The notes: generated by a model not told the origin, from the letters alone. A stretch of DNA of 64,000 nt from Bacillus sp. A301a_S52 (GCA_024701455.1 JABXYP010000001.1:3166001-3230000), one strand, 5' to 3'. Positions 48,918-58,825 are shown, counted from the first letter of the stretch. A program made the numbers and translations.

Positions 48918-50126
48918 TTAAAAAAACTCACTAATTTCTGACTCTTCATCTGCAGAAGGAGTAAATTCATGGCTCGTCGTGCGGTTTACTGCGTCATCAA
49001 TGATCTCCTCAAGATTAAGGAAACTTTCATATCGTTCCGCTTTATCTTTATCTGGTTTTGTTTTCGACTCGGCTGGTAAAAAAATAGTACAGCAATCTTC
49101 ATAAGGCAAAATCGAGATATCGTATGTGCCAATTTTTCTGGCTTGCTCAATCACTTCAAGTTTATCCATCGTTATAAGTGGGCGCAATACAGGCAAATTT
49201 GTCACACTATTAATGGTATACATACTATCAAGTGTCTGACTAGCCACTTGTCCAAGACTTTCTCCATTTACAATCGCTTTAGCATGTTGCACATTTGCTA
49301 TCTTCTCAGCTATCCTCAGCATAAAACGTCTCGTAACTGTCATTTCATAATTATCAGGCACTTGCTTATGAATCAACGTTTGTACATCAGTGAAAGGTAC
49401 GATATGGAGCTTAATCGTCCCACCAAATTGCGTTAACACTTTTACTAAATCTTCAACCTTTTGCTTTGCTCTTTCATTGGTAAAAGGAGGACTATGAAAA
49501 TGAATGGCCTCTAAAGTGACACCTCTTTTCAAGGCAAGATAGCCTGCTACAGGACTGTCTATCCCTCCAGAGAGCATGAGCATGACCTTGCCACTCGTTC
49601 CTACTGGTAAACCTCCTGCTCCTTTAAGAATTTTAGATGATATATAAGCTGCTTCAGATCTAATTTCCACTTTTAATTCAACATCTGGGTTATGAACATC
49701 CACACTAATGTCATCCATATGTCGCAAAATATGACCGCCAATTACCTTGTTCATTTCTTGTGACCCTGTTGGGAAATCCTTGTTTGTACGCCTCACTGAT
49801 ACTTTAAAGGTTCCCTTTCCTGTTGGTAAAGCATCTTCCGCTGCCCATAAAGCACCTTCACTTATCTCTTCTTCTGATAAAGCCACTTTTATTGATGGGC
49901 TAAGAGAATGAATGCCAAACACAGTTTGTAGCTTCTGACACACAGCTCTCTCCTCTTCGCCATTCAATTTTACAAACATACGACCAAAGGAACGTTTTAT
50001 TTTAATCGCTTCAAAACTTTTTAAAACCTCTCTAATATTTCTTTCTAGCTTCTGTTCAAACTGCTTTCTATTTTTTCCTTTTAAAGATAACTCCGCATAA
50101 CGGATTAAAATATGATCATATCTCAT
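48918..50126 (-). CDS. thiI: tRNA 4-thiouridine synthase ThiI
   Basis: ThiI adenylates tRNA U8 (and, with a rhodanese, serves thiazole synthesis) using sulfur from a cysteine desulfurase. The 402-residue product has an N-terminal ferredoxin-like and THUMP part (~1-165) and the PP-loop MLSGGIDSPVAGYL (~180). There is no C-terminal rhodanese domain, as in Bacillus. The ATG overlaps the iscS stop (ATGA), so the sulfur donor and acceptor are translationally coupled. Confidence 0.95.
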   Translation of the reverse strand: MRYDHILIRYAELSLKGKNRKQFEQKLERNIREVLKSFEAIKIKRSFGRMFVKLNGEEERAVCQKLQTVFGIHSLSPSIKVALSEEEISEGALWAAEDALPTGKGTFKVSVRRTNKDFPTGSQEMNKVIGGHILRHMDDISVDVHNPDVELKVEIRSEAAYISSKILKGAGGLPVGTSGKVMLMLSGGIDSPVAGYLALKRGVTLEAIHFHSPPFTNERAKQKVEDLVKVLTQFGGTIKLHIVPFTDVQTLIHKQVPDNYEMTVTRRFMLRIAEKIANVQHAKAIVNGESLGQVASQTLDSMYTINSVTNLPVLRPLITMDKLEVIEQARKIGTYDISILPYEDCCTIFLPAESKTKPDKDKAERYESFLNLEEIIDDAVNRTTSHEFTPSADEESEISEFF

Positions 50127-51268
50127 TTGACTTTTACCACCTTTTTCATCGTTGCCACTACTTCTTTTAATTCTTTAAGAAAAATCGACGCTTCTTCTTT
50201 TGTATTACTGAACGAGAAAGATAACCTAATGGCAGAATTAGCTTGTTCTTCCGCAAAACCTGCTGCCACTAATATACGACTAGGAGCATTCTTTTTTGAA
50301 GAACAAGCAGATTTTGTAGACACGTACACGTCTCGTTCTGCTAACGCTTGAACGACAACCTCTGGCTTTAACCCTGGTATAGAAAAATTTAGAATATGGG
50401 GTGCTCTTTCTTCCGGAGAATTAATCTTGACACCCTCTATTTTCATTAACTCTTCTTCCAACCAATGTGACGTTTGGTAAAGGTAATCTATACCTTCTTC
50501 CGCTTCATCCAAGGTAATCCGTAACGCTTTAGCCATAGCCACAATCCCTGCTACATTCTCTGTCCCAGCTCTATAACCTGCTTGTTGATTTCCTCCAGAA
50601 AATAAAGACATCAATTTAATATTGTCACGTACTATCACAACCCCATTACCTGGAAGTCCATGGAATTTATGCGCTGAAATAGTGCACAGATCTATGTTTG
50701 CCCTATGAAATTTAATCGGCACCTTAGTCACGCCTTGCACATGATCCACATGGAACAATACCTTTGGATATTTAGCCAAAAGAGACCCGATTTCCTCAAC
50801 AGGCTGGATACTTCCAAGCTCATTATTAACATGGATGACAGACACTAAAATCGTGTTATCCGTTAAGGCTTCTCTTACCGCAGAAACTGATACACAGCCG
50901 TTTTTATCCGGCGTCAGATAGGTTACTGAAAACCCCTCTTTCTCTAAATGTTTACACACTTCATAAGAAGAAGAGTGCTCTATTCCTGTCGTAATAATAT
51001 GATTGCCACGTGAACGGTGCTGATAAGCCGCCCCTTTAATCGCCAAATTATTGCCTTCAGTCCCACCTGAAGTAAACACAATTTCAGAGGCACTCACGTT
51101 AAGTAACGCAGCTATTCTTTTTCTTGCTTGCTCCATAAGTTGCTCCGACGCTTTTCCTATAGGATGAAGCGATGATGGATTACCAAAATAATCTATTGAA
51201 ACTTTTGAAAAAGTTTCCACTACCTCTTTGTACGGTAGTGTTGTGGCACTGTTATCAAAATATATCAT
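50123..51268 (-). CDS. Cysteine desulfurase (NifZ/IscS type)
   Basis: A 381-residue PLP enzyme that provides sulfur to ThiI (B. subtilis NifZ/YtbJ role). Features: IYFDNSATTLPYKE, the GGTEGNNLAIKG loop, HVDHVQGV (PLP Asp), SAHKFHGLPGNGVV (PLP Lys) and the active Cys in STKSACSSKKNAPS, which has the short group-II-like loop. The start at 51268 (MIYFDNSATT) is preferred by family over an in-frame start 14 codons upstream. thiI overlaps it by 4 bp. Confidence 0.93.
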   Translation of the reverse strand: MIYFDNSATTLPYKEVVETFSKVSIDYFGNPSSLHPIGKASEQLMEQARKRIAALLNVSASEIVFTSGGTEGNNLAIKGAAYQHRSRGNHIITTGIEHSSSYEVCKHLEKEGFSVTYLTPDKNGCVSVSAVREALTDNTILVSVIHVNNELGSIQPVEEIGSLLAKYPKVLFHVDHVQGVTKVPIKFHRANIDLCTISAHKFHGLPGNGVVIVRDNIKLMSLFSGGNQQAGYRAGTENVAGIVAMAKALRITLDEAEEGIDYLYQTSHWLEEELMKIEGVKINSPEERAPHILNFSIPGLKPEVVVQALAERDVYVSTKSACSSKKNAPSRILVAAGFAEEQANSAIRLSFSFSNTKEEASIFLKELKEVVATMKKVVKVK

Positions 51269-51589
51269 TCCAAACGACCCCTTCATTTGTCTAGAAACTA
51301 TATTCAACAAAGTATCATACCATAATTATTATTTTTCAAACAGCTAAATTCTTGTAGCGACACTTCTTCAAGCTTTAGTGTACAAACCAGTAGTAAATTA
51401 ATGTAAAAACATAAATCACAGTGTTAGTGTTCTCCATTTACAAATATGATATGTTTTTACAGATGCCACCTTGTTTATATTAATAAAGCAAGGAGATTTT
51501 GCAATTTCACTGACCCAGAACAACACTCAACAAAACAAAAAACCTGCTTAGGCTCATTAGACCATAGCAGGCAACTCGACATCATGCCA
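51269..51589. other. Intergenic region between iscS and the ezrA unit
   Basis: About 320 bp. It holds the terminator of the ezrA unit (51529-51574) and presumably the iscS-thiI promoter, which I could not place. Confidence 0.5.
51529..51574 (-). terminator. Terminator of the ezrA unit
   Basis: CCTGCT/AGCAGG stem with a long loop; on the minus strand TTTTTTGTTTTG follows, 16 bp beyond the stop of the acidic membrane protein gene. Confidence 0.8.
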
Positions 51590-52066
51590 TTATTCTACTT
51601 CTAAAGAAAGTTCTTCAAAGAGTGTTTCAATAGAAATAATACCATCAGGTGCTATATGAGAAAAATCTCCAGGACGTATACCTTTCATAGTCGTTATTTC
51701 TTCAGTGGCATCTTCTTTATCACGACCATCATAGTTAACATCGCTTTCCACAGTCTCTTCTTCTTCCCTACCAGCCTTTAGCACTTTATCATCAGCTGTT
51801 TCACTCTCTAAACTAATCTCAGTAGTAGATGAAGAAAGATTTTCAGCAGCTAATTCCCGTTCAAATTCCTCAATTCCTAATAAATCTGCCCTATGATTTA
51901 TACTCAAATGCTCTCCATATACATCAAAAAGTGACGAAGAGTCTTCACCTTGCATCGTGGTTAATTCTTTTTTGGAAAAAGGGTCAAACAGGATGACAAT
52001 AACTAACAACCAACTGGTTATACAAAGAAGAGTGAGACTTCCTACTATCATCCATGTTTTTTTCAT
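51590..52066 (-). CDS. Acidic membrane-anchored protein downstream of ezrA, function unknown
   Basis: A 158-residue protein starting MKKTWMIVGSLTLL after GGAGGGG. One N-terminal membrane helix (~5-27), then a strongly acidic, low-complexity extracytoplasmic or cytoplasmic region (ESETADDKVLKAGREEEETV) and a less charged C-terminus (RPGDFSHIAPDGIISIETLF). I do not recognise the family. It is 27 bp downstream of ezrA with a terminator after it, so it is probably co-expressed with this division regulator. Confidence 0.75.
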   Translation of the reverse strand: MKKTWMIVGSLTLLCITSWLLVIVILFDPFSKKELTTMQGEDSSSLFDVYGEHLSINHRADLLGIEEFERELAAENLSSSTTEISLESETADDKVLKAGREEEETVESDVNYDGRDKEDATEEITTMKGIRPGDFSHIAPDGIISIETLFEELSLEVE

Positions 52067-52093
52067 GAGTGATCCCCTCCGAAATACCCTTTA

Positions 52094-53800
52094 TTAAGAA
52101 TACGTCACTTGGTAATTTTCCTGCTCTTTAATTTTTTCAAGAACGTCAGGGTCTATAGGCTCCAGGGCTTCCACTGCTAGCTCCAAAGCTTCTTCATACA
52201 AATAATTTCTAAAGCGATCCTCAGCTTGTAAAAGCTTAATATTTACGTGATCATTTTGACTACGATAACGATTTCCATACTGTATCGCTTTCTCAGAAAG
52301 CTGAGCATAATCTATCGTTTTTTCTAGCTCTGTCACACATTCATCCACTTGCTTTTTAGCCTGTTCTACTTTATGGTTAATTTCTTTCATCGAAATTGGC
52401 ATTTGATTTAAACCATCAGAAGCTGATCGTAAAAGCTTTTCAGCCTCCTCAAGCCGTACCATGCTACTTTCAGGCACACCAGGAATATTACTACGCTGTA
52501 AATGTTTTTGGCTTTGTGTAAGCGTATGTTTTAAATCCTGAATCGTTTGCTCCGCTTGTCGCTCATCACTGCGTAGCAGATTAAGGTTATCTGTTGTTTC
52601 GGTTATGTCATCTTCAGTCGCTTGAATTTGTTCTTGGAAATCTTGGATCATTTTCCTAAGTGTTGTAAAAGATTGCTTTTTTCCCTCCATCGCATCTTCA
52701 AGTACAGCAAATTGACTGAATAAATTTTTAAGATCTTTCTCCAACTTTATTTGATGGCGATCATGCTCTTCATCAAGTCGGTAGTTGAGTTTGATCGTTT
52801 CTATTTCAGCACTTAACTCTTCAAATAACTGACGAAGCTTAGTTAATCTCTCGTTTAGTTCAGGTAGCTCTTTTTCTACAAAATTACGAGATAAAACTTC
52901 ATGCTCTAGTTTTCCATATATATCATTAATTTCATTTTCTATACGCTGTACGGGTTCCTCAGCATCGGTTAACTGTAGATTTTCCACTACAGGTAATGTG
53001 GCGATGAGTTGCCGTTTCATCTCATTTACTTGCCACTCATATGAGAAATGGTGAAGAGGATAGCCATCAGCCTTCATTTCTTCAAGACCTTTCTCTAACT
53101 CCTCTAATTGTTTTGGTAAATCCTTCTCCAATTTAACTAATAGCTGGGGTATCTCATCCATATAATTAAAATAGAGGGTTAATAAAGATTGCATTTCAAG
53201 AAGTATTTCCCGCGCTTGAAAGTAATTTCCCTCGTTTGTCTGCTCATCAAAGTGAGCGAACATCTCATGAACTTCATTTAAACGAGCTTCAATTATAGGG
53301 GCTGCTTGACCTAACGTTCCTTTTTGGACCCACAGCTTCTTTTTTGTGTCATCGAACTGCTCTTTAACAGCATGAATATCTTCTCGATTCTTTTCTTCAC
53401 TATGTAATAGCTCGTCCACTTCTCCTATCATTTCTTTCATTTGCTGTTTAACGGCTGCTAGCTCTTCATCCATAAATTTAATATAGCGTTTCGCTTTTTG
53501 AAATCGGTATTTATTTGCCATTTCTTCAATATCAAATAGCTTTTCTTCCATATCAGGAAGTTGAATTGTAATAATATTATCCCATTCTTCTCGCCATTGC
53601 TCAAAGCGCTCTTCCGTTTCACCAGACATTTTTAGCCCTTTTATCCTGGCGAGCTCTTCTCTTACAGGCTCATTCATTAATTGTAACTTTTCACTTTCCA
53701 ACCTGTCCACTTCTTTATAAACTCTTTTTCTAGCCCATGCCCCATAGATAATCATCACTAAAAAAAGAAGAATGACAGTATAGACAATATATAAAAACAT
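52094..53800 (-). CDS. ezrA: Septation ring formation regulator EzrA
   Basis: EzrA binds FtsZ and prevents extra Z-rings at the poles. The 568-residue protein has an N-terminal helix (~2-22, LYIVYTVILLFLVMIIYG) and a long spectrin-like coiled-coil cytoplasmic region to the end, including the conserved NEGNYFQAREILLEM and a C-terminal RFRNYLYEEALELAVEALE patch. The length matches B. subtilis EzrA (562). TAAGGAGG precedes the ATG. Confidence 0.96.
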   Translation of the reverse strand: MFLYIVYTVILLFLVMIIYGAWARKRVYKEVDRLESEKLQLMNEPVREELARIKGLKMSGETEERFEQWREEWDNIITIQLPDMEEKLFDIEEMANKYRFQKAKRYIKFMDEELAAVKQQMKEMIGEVDELLHSEEKNREDIHAVKEQFDDTKKKLWVQKGTLGQAAPIIEARLNEVHEMFAHFDEQTNEGNYFQAREILLEMQSLLTLYFNYMDEIPQLLVKLEKDLPKQLEELEKGLEEMKADGYPLHHFSYEWQVNEMKRQLIATLPVVENLQLTDAEEPVQRIENEINDIYGKLEHEVLSRNFVEKELPELNERLTKLRQLFEELSAEIETIKLNYRLDEEHDRHQIKLEKDLKNLFSQFAVLEDAMEGKKQSFTTLRKMIQDFQEQIQATEDDITETTDNLNLLRSDERQAEQTIQDLKHTLTQSQKHLQRSNIPGVPESSMVRLEEAEKLLRSASDGLNQMPISMKEINHKVEQAKKQVDECVTELEKTIDYAQLSEKAIQYGNRYRSQNDHVNIKLLQAEDRFRNYLYEEALELAVEALEPIDPDVLEKIKEQENYQVTYS

Positions 53801-54031
53801 ATTATGAGGCCTCCTTAACCTATGCGTTCATCTTTATAAAAATTATGATAAAATATACCCGTTGCCAGAATAAAATAAACGTTTATATAACTTATCTTTT
53901 AGTAGCATTTTTAACGTATTCGCGTTTCCCTTACTATACCTAGCGATACCTACTTCTATCATATCATGGAAAAGCCGAAAGTGGTCGTCTTTCTTCATGA
54001 TTTTTTAAGGGAAAAGAAAGGAGACTATGAC

Positions 54032-54835
54032 GTGATTACACATGATCGCCATATCCACACACCTTTTTGCCCACATGGATCCTTAGACCCATTAGAGGCT
54101 TATATTGAAAATGCGATTGATAAGGGGCTAACATCGATCACTTTTACTGAGCATGCTCCTTTACCTAATGGATTCACAGATCCTGTTCCCACTAAGGATT
54201 CTGCTCTATCACCTGATCAATTGTCTCTTTACATAGACACCTGTTATGATGCCAAACAAGCATATGCCTCTATTATTGAGATTAACATTGGGTTAGAAAT
54301 AGATTATATCAGTGGCTATTCTGAGCAGACAGCTATGCTATTAAATACATGGGGGCATAAATTGGATGATAGCATTCTGTCTGTCCATTTTCTCCAAGCA
54401 CCGGACGGTTCCTACCATTGTATCGACTATAGTCCAGAGGCATTTCAGTCTCTCATCAATGCTTGTGGCTCTCTTAAAAAAGTATATGAGTTGTACTACA
54501 AGACCGTCCAAGCATCAATTAAAACCCCTTTAGGGCCATTTACACCATGTCGTATCGGTCACATGTCCCTTGCCAGAAAGTTTCAGAAACTGTTTCCTCG
54601 TGATTTTGATGATACGCCTTTGTTAATGAAAACACTTGAAACAGCTAGAGAAAATAGCAAATCATTAGATATTAATATCGCTGGTTTAAACAAAGAGCAC
54701 TGTGGCGAACCTTACCCACCATTACGTTGGATTAAAAAAGCGAAAGATATGAACATTCCACTTGTGTATGGTTCCGATGCTCATACAGCCAATTATGTAG
54801 GAACTTCTAGAGATAAAGTGGAAAGATTTTTCTAA
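54032..54835 (+). CDS. hisJ: Histidinol-phosphatase, PHP type (HisJ)
   Basis: HisJ removes phosphate from histidinol phosphate in histidine synthesis. Metal ligands are in DRHIHTPFCPHG (~5-16), FTEHAPLP, GLEIDYI, SVHFLQ, RIGHMSLA and GSDAHTANYVG. The longest frame begins at 53966, but the GTG at 54032 is chosen: AAAGGAG lies 8 nt upstream and the protein then starts at the family start, giving 267 residues like B. subtilis HisJ. It is alone, away from other his genes, as in B. subtilis. Confidence 0.94.
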   Translation: MITHDRHIHTPFCPHGSLDPLEAYIENAIDKGLTSITFTEHAPLPNGFTDPVPTKDSALSPDQLSLYIDTCYDAKQAYASIIEINIGLEIDYISGYSEQTAMLLNTWGHKLDDSILSVHFLQAPDGSYHCIDYSPEAFQSLINACGSLKKVYELYYKTVQASIKTPLGPFTPCRIGHMSLARKFQKLFPRDFDDTPLLMKTLETARENSKSLDINIAGLNKEHCGEPYPPLRWIKKAKDMNIPLVYGSDAHTANYVGTSRDKVERFF

Positions 54836-54846
54836 TAAAACTGCTG

Positions 54847-55491
54847 TCATGTTTGGTCTTGTATAGGAACAAGCGTGACAGCATCCTTGAAATGAGTTGA
54901 AACCCATTGACATAATTCAGAGAAGTATTGGTCAAGAAAATGATTTTCATGAGGCATTAAATGATAAACCTCTCGAATGTATTGAGGATGCAGAAATGGC
55001 ATTGTAAGCATTCCTCTTAGTTGTAAAACAAAATATTCGTTCGCACGGGCTTTCATCTCACCTCTCTCATATGCTGCCATTAATAATGTATGATAGAGAT
55101 GTTTTTCTTTCGCTAGATACGACGACATCAGTTCTCTTACAAGGGTGGTATCTAACGTGATTTCGCGATGAACAAACCGTGCAAGTTCATGATGTTTCTG
55201 CTGATACACCATCACATTCCAAATCGCCTGTAATAACCGATCAAATATGAGTTCGATATCGTCTTCCAAATCTAAACATTGTGACTCAATCGCAGCTACA
55301 TACCCTTCAAGAAAGTGAGTCATAAGATGCTCCAACAACCCTTGTTTACTGCCGAAATAATAAGATATCAGCGCCACATTTGCCTCTGCTTTAAAAGCAA
55401 TATCTCGCACCGAGGTTCCACTAAACCCTTTAACATTAAACAATTCAATAGCAGCCTGCATCACTTTATTCTTCGAGGCTTTTTTATTCAT
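54847..55491 (-). CDS. refZ: Forespore capture DNA-binding protein RefZ (TetR family)
   Basis: RefZ (YttP) binds sites around oriC and helps place the septum for correct chromosome capture in sporulation. The 214-residue protein has an N-terminal TetR helix-turn-helix (AAIELFNVKGFSGTSVRDIAFKAEANVALISYYFGSKQGLLEHL, described here in parts: turn near residues 25-50) and a helical C domain with MMPYL-like MPFLHPQYIREVYHLMPHE. It matches RefZ in location (next to hisJ and ytsP). AGGAGGTG precedes the ATG. Confidence 0.93.
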   Translation of the reverse strand: MNKKASKNKVMQAAIELFNVKGFSGTSVRDIAFKAEANVALISYYFGSKQGLLEHLMTHFLEGYVAAIESQCLDLEDDIELIFDRLLQAIWNVMVYQQKHHELARFVHREITLDTTLVRELMSSYLAKEKHLYHTLLMAAYERGEMKARANEYFVLQLRGMLTMPFLHPQYIREVYHLMPHENHFLDQYFSELCQWVSTHFKDAVTLVPIQDQT

Positions 55492-55623
55492 GTCAGCACA
55501 GCACCTCCTTGATCACTCAAGTGAAATCGGTAGTCTTTATAATTTCCTTGTAAGAAAGACAATTTCCTGCAAAGAATACTCGACAAAAACACTTTTAATT
55601 CTCCATTAGATAACGAGTTGTGT

Positions 55624-55629
55624 TATAAT
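55624..55629 (+). promoter_or_regulatory. Extended -10 promoter of msrC
   Basis: TGTTATAAT (TATAAT at 55624-55629) lies 31 bp before the TTG start. It also shows that the upstream ATG at 55618 is not used, because it would precede the transcription start. Confidence 0.55.
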
Positions 55630-55659
55630 TTTCAAAAGCTTTTGAAAGGAATGAGACCA

Positions 55660-56139
55660 TTGTTTCAACCAAAAACATACGAAGGATCTTTAACAGCTAA
55701 ATATGACCTTCTCGCTAAACAGCTCGATGCTTTATTAGAAGGAGAAAAAGACCAAATCGCCAATTTAAGCAACGCGTCAGCCCTCTTAAATCAATTTTTA
55801 TCCGATGTTAATTGGGTAGGCTTTTATCTATGGAAACATGATGAGCTTGTTTTAGGTCCCTTCCAAGGGTTACCAGCTTGTGTTAGAATCGCTTATGGCA
55901 AAGGGGTTTGTGGTACAGCTGCTAAAGAAAAAAGAACGCTGCGTGTTGAAGACGTTCATGCCTTTCCTGGTCATATAGCGTGTGATGCCGCTTCAAACTC
56001 TGAAATTGTGGTCCCACTTTTAAAAAATGGAGAACTTGTAGGCGTCCTAGATATCGATAGTCCGTCAAAAGGACGTTTTTCAGATGAGGACGAACAAGGC
56101 TTACAGCAATTTGTTAAAGTATTGTCCTCTCATATTTAA
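55660..56139 (+). CDS. msrC: Free methionine-R-sulfoxide reductase (GAF, YtsP)
   Basis: It reduces free methionine-(R)-sulfoxide. The 159-residue GAF protein has the family cysteines in LPACVRIAYGKGVCGTAA and GHIACDAASNSEIVVPL, plus VGVLDIDSPSKGRFS. The start is a TTG at 55660 (FQPKTYEGS) 9 nt after AAAGGA; upstream starts lie too near the promoter. It matches B. subtilis YtsP in length. A bidirectional terminator follows. Confidence 0.94.
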   Translation: MFQPKTYEGSLTAKYDLLAKQLDALLEGEKDQIANLSNASALLNQFLSDVNWVGFYLWKHDELVLGPFQGLPACVRIAYGKGVCGTAAKEKRTLRVEDVHAFPGHIACDAASNSEIVVPLLKNGELVGVLDIDSPSKGRFSDEDEQGLQQFVKVLSSHI

Positions 56140-56149
56140 ATAGTACGTA

Positions 56150-56196
56150 AACAAAAACGCTGTTCAGGACGCTCGTCCTTTCAGCGTTTTTGTTAT
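56150..56196. terminator. Bidirectional terminator between msrC and the GGDEF gene
   Basis: AAAAACGCTG/CAGCGTTTTT stem with GGACG/CGTCC inside; T-tracts on both strands. Confidence 0.9.
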
Positions 56197-56274
56197 TTTA
56201 CACACGTTTTAAAATAACATTAACTAGCTGGATAAAAGAGTGATGCACATTTGACATGTCATCTTTATTCTAAA

Positions 56275-58599
56275 TTAAAGTTCTTCCACGTTATTATCGG
56301 TTTCATGAAAGAATTCAACTTTATCTCTTCCAGTTTCTTTCGCTCTATATAAAGCTTTATCTGCATCGTTAAATAATTTCGTTAACGATGGTATCCCTTC
56401 TTCAGAAGCCCAACTAGAAACACCACACGAAACGGTTACGTTCGGTTCTGTTTCCTCTTTGACGATGATTCGAATTCGCTCGGCCACATCTCCTGCGTGG
56501 TTAGCATCTGTTTTCGGTAAATAAACCGCTAATTCCTCGCCTCCCCAACGAACACCAATATCGCGGTCTTGTTTCGTGTAGGACTGAATCACTTTTGCTA
56601 CCTGGATAATAACAGCATCTCCTGCTTGGTGGCCAAATCGGTCATTGATAGATTTAAAATGATCAATATCGAGTAAAATAAATGCACCATAGCCGTCATT
56701 TTTCATAGAGTGAGTCACAATTTCATCCATATATTCACGGGTATAGAGCTTCGTTAAATAATCTGTAACGACCAGCTCCTTCATTTCTTCATGTAGAATC
56801 GCATTAACAAAAGCTAGTGTACAATGATGCACAAGAGACTGACATAGTTTAAAAGAGTCGAAACTAAATGCGTAAGCATCTTTTTTGAAGACTAGTACGC
56901 CACCAATCACTTGACTGTTATGCACCATCGGAATACCAATAACGGACTTAAATGGTGGATTCTTCACGTTTTTAGACCAGTCACCTAAAAATACCTCTTG
57001 TTTGCCTGTTTTTAAAGTCATAACTAAATCAGCAATCTTCACGTTATTTTCAAATAATTCTTCAGACGGGTATCTCCATGTACGTCCACCATCTTTAAAC
57101 GTCCAACGGTCATCAAACATAATGAATCCAGCTTCATCCGCTTTAAACGCCTCGATGATCTTGTTCATCATTAAATCAACCGCTTCATTTACCTTCAAAT
57201 TGGAGTTAATGAGATGAGATGTCTGGTTAATTAATTGAAGATCTTCTATATACTGACGTGATTGTTGATATAACTCTGCATTCTCAATAGCATTTCCTCC
57301 TGTATCCGCAAGAACTTGAATAAACTCCAATTCACTGTGAGTGAAAATTTGCGAAACAGCCATTTCCATTTCAAAAACACCATATACCCCTTGACGCCCC
57401 TTTAACGGAACAGTAAGAATCGTTTTCCCGTTAATAGTCGTATCGGTGACGATGAGCTCTCCTGTCACATACGCTTTAGCTGCAGTTCCATCTACCGAAT
57501 CTTGTAAATCCAGCATTTGAACAGGAAGTGTTTCTGCAACATCCCATTCGTTCGAGAGCATTAAGTTCACCTTACACCCAGGGTAAGCTTCGCGTAGGGA
57601 TTCCACGATTTCACCGAGAATCTCCCCTACATCCTTAGAGCTATAAAATTTTCTAGTAACCTTTAGTAATAAATCTTTCCTTATCTTTTCTACACTCATT
57701 TGTTTAGCGTGAATTAGCTTATTGAACCAAGCACCTAAATCTGACGTCAGTTTTAGTATCTCTCCACTGTGTGTTCGATTGCATTCTCCATGTGAAGTTA
57801 GGACCATAACCATTCCAATGCAATCTGTCTTATAGAAAATCGGCGTGAGATAAAAATCATTGTATGCCCATAATGCACGAAAGAGCGAATAGGGGACATC
57901 CTTTTTTTCAATAATATAATGATCTTTATTGTCAGAAGACTGAAGCAAACCTGCCAAAGTCATCTGTTCGATCGTATACTGACTTTTCTGATCAGCTAAG
58001 GCGGCATTTGTAGAAGCCTCTAACACATAATAGGAGCTAAAAGGGTCTTTAAGTAAGACAGCCACGTCATCCTCTTTCGACACATAATCTTTTAGCTGGT
58101 GGGCAAATACATCTGTAAATACATTCAATTCGTCCGTATAATGCGTCTCTTTAAGCATGTGTGCAATCTTATCATGCACATTAAAGGTATGCAAAGTGCG
58201 CGAAGTCGGAACTCTTTCTTCGTTCATTCCCGCCGCTAAATAAATTGACGGCTTCAAGCCGTTCAAGTATGCCTTCACTTCTCCTAGTTCTCTAGCATCT
58301 TTTTTGAAAAAGGCACCAAACAACCCCTGCCAACTATAGTCATTATTATGAATAGTCATGTCTACTGTCATGATAATATAATCTGCCTCTGGAACACGAA
58401 AGCAATCAGGGGACATATGTGAAAATGAATCAGTCATAATAAAGGGAACATCCCCTATTTGTTTTGAAACTTTGACTTCTCCATTTTTTTCCGCTAAAAA
58501 AAAGATGGCTGGCTTATATTTTTCTGGAATGAGAGAATCGTCTCGAAAGACGGTCTCAAAGATAGTCGAAAAATTTAGCGATCTTTCCCCTGTAATCAT
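56275..58599 (-). CDS. dgcP: GAF-GGDEF diguanylate cyclase (DgcP/YtrP-like)
   Basis: A 774-residue cytosolic protein that makes cyclic di-GMP. Regions: a ~290-residue N-terminal part unlike standard domains, GAF-like domains (~320-440 and ~460-590), and a C-terminal GGDEF domain (~605-770) with RWGGEELAVYLP (active GGEEL variant), DIDHFKSINDRFGHQAGD and DADKALYRAKETGRDK. There is no RxxD inhibitory site at the usual position. The start at 58599 (MITGERSLNF) follows GAAGGGG. It is longer than B. subtilis DgcP (579) by its N-terminus. Location matches ytrP. Confidence 0.9.
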   Translation of the reverse strand: MITGERSLNFSTIFETVFRDDSLIPEKYKPAIFFLAEKNGEVKVSKQIGDVPFIMTDSFSHMSPDCFRVPEADYIIMTVDMTIHNNDYSWQGLFGAFFKKDARELGEVKAYLNGLKPSIYLAAGMNEERVPTSRTLHTFNVHDKIAHMLKETHYTDELNVFTDVFAHQLKDYVSKEDDVAVLLKDPFSSYYVLEASTNAALADQKSQYTIEQMTLAGLLQSSDNKDHYIIEKKDVPYSLFRALWAYNDFYLTPIFYKTDCIGMVMVLTSHGECNRTHSGEILKLTSDLGAWFNKLIHAKQMSVEKIRKDLLLKVTRKFYSSKDVGEILGEIVESLREAYPGCKVNLMLSNEWDVAETLPVQMLDLQDSVDGTAAKAYVTGELIVTDTTINGKTILTVPLKGRQGVYGVFEMEMAVSQIFTHSELEFIQVLADTGGNAIENAELYQQSRQYIEDLQLINQTSHLINSNLKVNEAVDLMMNKIIEAFKADEAGFIMFDDRWTFKDGGRTWRYPSEELFENNVKIADLVMTLKTGKQEVFLGDWSKNVKNPPFKSVIGIPMVHNSQVIGGVLVFKKDAYAFSFDSFKLCQSLVHHCTLAFVNAILHEEMKELVVTDYLTKLYTREYMDEIVTHSMKNDGYGAFILLDIDHFKSINDRFGHQAGDAVIIQVAKVIQSYTKQDRDIGVRWGGEELAVYLPKTDANHAGDVAERIRIIVKEETEPNVTVSCGVSSWASEEGIPSLTKLFNDADKALYRAKETGRDKVEFFHETDNNVEEL

Positions 58600-58790
58600 A
58601 AGTTTCCCCTTCTCTCTTACCTTGATAAAGTTCGTAAATGCAACTTTAGTATATGATACATTATACATGAAAATCGTTCTATTTTACTAGTTATAAGTGT
58701 TACTTTTTTTGATTAATTCAATGATTTTTCCATGTAAGCATTATCAAATTTTTAAAGTGAAATGATTGTTTGACATAATCCTTCTCTCCC

Positions 58791-58819
58791 TTGACTTATA
58801 AGCAAAAAAATTATACACT
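58791..58819 (+). promoter_or_regulatory. Sigma-A promoter of rpsD
   Basis: TTGACT (58791-58796), 17-nt spacer, TACACT (58814-58819). Confidence 0.75.
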
Positions 58820-58825
58820 GTACTT

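Noticed and set aside
56500..56600. Inhibitory RxxD site before the GGEEL motif of the diguanylate cyclase
   Set aside because: The four residues at the right distance are QDRD; the required Arg is missing.
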